In this document: positions 12,053 to 13,186 of the stretch, one piece after another
Layout: every line of letters begins with the position of its first letter
How positions within the stretch are numbered: position 1 is the stretch's first letter
Assembly: GCA_965372385.1 (NCBI GenBank)
Contig: CBDVCD010000070.1
Location: forward strand, 1-13,186
DNA from: JASJBU01 sp965372385
Lineage (GTDB): Bacteria; Pseudomonadota; Gammaproteobacteria; Chromatiales; Chromatiaceae
DNA: 13,186 nt
Direction: 5' to 3'
Program-made: the position numbers and the translations under genes
Notes under the pieces: model-generated
Database searches by the model: none
What the model was told of the DNA's origin: nothing
The model's input: only the letters and a program-made list of their open reading frames with translations

Positions 12053-13186
12053 CTATAGGTCGATTAGGTCGATATAGAAAGTACCGGATGTCAAACCACT
12101 GGGAACTGTGGCAGTTACAGACAGAGTACCACTGGATGGGGTCTTATCTCCCCTCCATCTAACCAAGATAGAGTAACGACCTCGTTCGTTTGTATCGGGC
12201 ACGATTACAGAAGATTCAGACTCGAGTGTGCCATTTGTTGCTTCAATCGAGATCACCGTTCCAGAAGGAGGCACTTGATCAGTATCATTGGGATCGGTGG
12301 CAAATGGATGTACACCATAAACATAAACCCAGGTTTCATCGGTAGTCTCGCCAGCACCATTTAATGTGGAATCATTAGCGGCGAACGAAAGAGAGCTGGC
12401 AGCCATCACCAAAACGTTCTGATCCCGAACATTGATGTTTTTCTCCGCACTACAGACTTCTGGCGTAGGCGTAACACCGAAACAGGCATCTCCTGCAGAG
12501 GCATTCGCCACGGCAGTCGCCACGGCAGTCGCATCACAACAAAGCGCCCCATTGAATTCGCCATCACCTGTGTCATAGACACCATCGGAATCAAAATCCA
12601 GATATTCATCGACACCTGCAGTATAGGCACCGTTTTCATCATCGTCCCTAAATGCCTCCGGCATATCATCGAAAGTGTCCAGATTATCCAGGAGACCATT
12701 ACTGGGTTGGCTGTCGATAAAAGATTCTTCACCGATCATTGTTGCCAGGATGGTTGCTCGACCATTCAGCGGTCGTGGATTTGAACTGGTCCAAGTAACG
12801 GAACACCTGCCATTGTCAGTTTGACATTGAGGCTCTATTTGCCCACCTTCGGTAGTAAAATATACCGCCGTTCCATCAGGCACTGGATTGTTGAAATGGT
12901 CTGCTGCATACACACTACATTCCACTTCAACACCGTCTATTACCCAAGCCTCAGGATTTTTAGTGGTGACACTCAGCGATATACTATTTTGATCAGCCAC
13001 TCCGGTAGAGATTACCAGTCCGTCAGACTGCGTCTTTATAGAGGGATTCGATGCAAGCGCTGCCGTAACGCGAACCACGGTTGCCACGGTTCCGGAAGTC
13101 ACATATACCTGTACCAATCCATCAATGCCGCTCGTCGCGGAGGTATCTGAAAGGGTAATACCACCTACGTCGGTATTTAGCTCGAA
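12053..13186 (-). CDS. surface protein with bacterial Ig-like domains (5' end beyond window)
   Basis: C-terminal 377 residues of a larger protein. The frame stays open through the window edge, so the true start lies beyond 13186; a TTG at 13117 is not a credible start. Numbering from the window edge, residues 1 to about 75 look like the end of one Ig-like unit (SGTVATVVRVTAAL). Residues 83 to about 157 are a Big_1/invasin-type domain (FNNPVPDGTAVYFTTEGG ... ILATMIGEESFID) with cysteines likely to pair as disulfides. Residues 163-213 are an Asp-rich segment with calcium-loop-like DFDSDGVYDTGDGEFNG. A four-cysteine segment and a final beta-rich domain ending in FYIDLIDL follow. Such proteins are usually secreted or outer-membrane anchored adhesins or surface-layer proteins. 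Ligand and anchoring mode are not visible here. Confidence 0.8.
   Translation of the reverse strand, partial: FELNTDVGGITLSDTSATSGIDGLVQVYVTSGTVATVVRVTAALASNPSIKTQSDGLVISTGVADQNSISLSVTTKNPEAWVIDGVEVECSVYAADHFNNPVPDGTAVYFTTEGGQIEPQCQTDNGRCSVTWTSSNPRPLNGRATILATMIGEESFIDSQPSNGLLDNLDTFDDMPEAFRDDDENGAYTAGVDEYLDFDSDGVYDTGDGEFNGALCCDATAVATAVANASAGDACFGVTPTPEVCSAEKNINVRDQNVLVMAASSLSFAANDSTLNGAGETTDETWVYVYGVHPFATDPNDTDQVPPSGTVISIEATNGTLESESSVIVPDTNERGRYSILVRWRGDKTPSSGTLSVTATVPSGLTSGTFYIDLIDL
12507..12530. repeat. 12-bp tandem duplication inside the Ig-like gene
   Basis: The unit GCCACGGCAGTC occurs twice head to tail (12507-12518 and 12519-12530), adding four residues (ATAVATAV in the protein) to a low-complexity alanine-rich linker next to the four-cysteine segment. 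In-frame units like this can expand or contract by slippage. Confidence 0.8.

Overview
This window looks like chromosomal DNA from a free-living or symbiotic gammaproteobacterium. Support comes from the dacA-ybeD-lipB-lipA order known from E. coli and its relatives, a trxA-rho pair, a proteobacterial mla lipid-transport operon, and protein sequences very close to the gammaproteobacterial versions (Rho above all). The left two thirds is GC-rich; the right end looks more AT-rich. GTAG-headed palindromic repeats and a MurU-type recycling enzyme fit a Pseudomonas-like or Chromatiales-like (possibly sulfur-oxidising) lineage, but that placement is inference. No rRNA, tRNA, CRISPR array, insertion sequence or prophage gene was seen.

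Layout. Positions 157-3399 (+ strand) carry a penicillin-binding D,D-carboxypeptidase, the small YbeD protein, and the two last enzymes of lipoate synthesis, LipB and LipA. The 189-nt lipB-lipA spacer is almost filled by two unrelated palindromic repeats. From 3432 to 11748 everything is on the minus strand. Read in the direction of transcription it comprises: a DUF72-like protein; mlaF-mlaE-mlaD plus an mlaB-like STAS gene; trxA; rho; a paired REP element; murU; a GCS2-family ligase; and an M14/aspartoacylase-type zinc hydrolase that converges on lipA. A 61-residue putative zinc-binding protein (11781-11966) diverges from the DUF72-like gene. The right edge is the 3' part of a large surface protein with bacterial Ig-like domains, ending at a strong intrinsic terminator.

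How the genes work together. The carboxypeptidase trims peptidoglycan and MurU recycles its MurNAc sugar. MlaFEDB is the inner-membrane engine that moves phospholipids between inner and outer membrane; the periplasmic shuttle gene mlaC, normally between mlaD and mlaB, is absent from this operon. LipB and LipA put lipoyl cofactors on 2-oxoacid dehydrogenases and the glycine cleavage system. TrxA and Rho are housekeeping redox and transcription-termination functions. The ligase and the zinc hydrolase are a possible make-and-break pair acting on an amide-linked small molecule of unknown identity.

The most notable non-coding signal is that the lipB and rho genes both end exactly where a GTAG-headed palindromic repeat begins, so that the repeat supplies or overlaps the stop codon. 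No clearly new defence, mobile or biosynthetic system is evident; the best leads are the MlaC-less mla operon, the ligase-hydrolase pair, the DUF72-like/zinc-protein divergent pair and the repeats.
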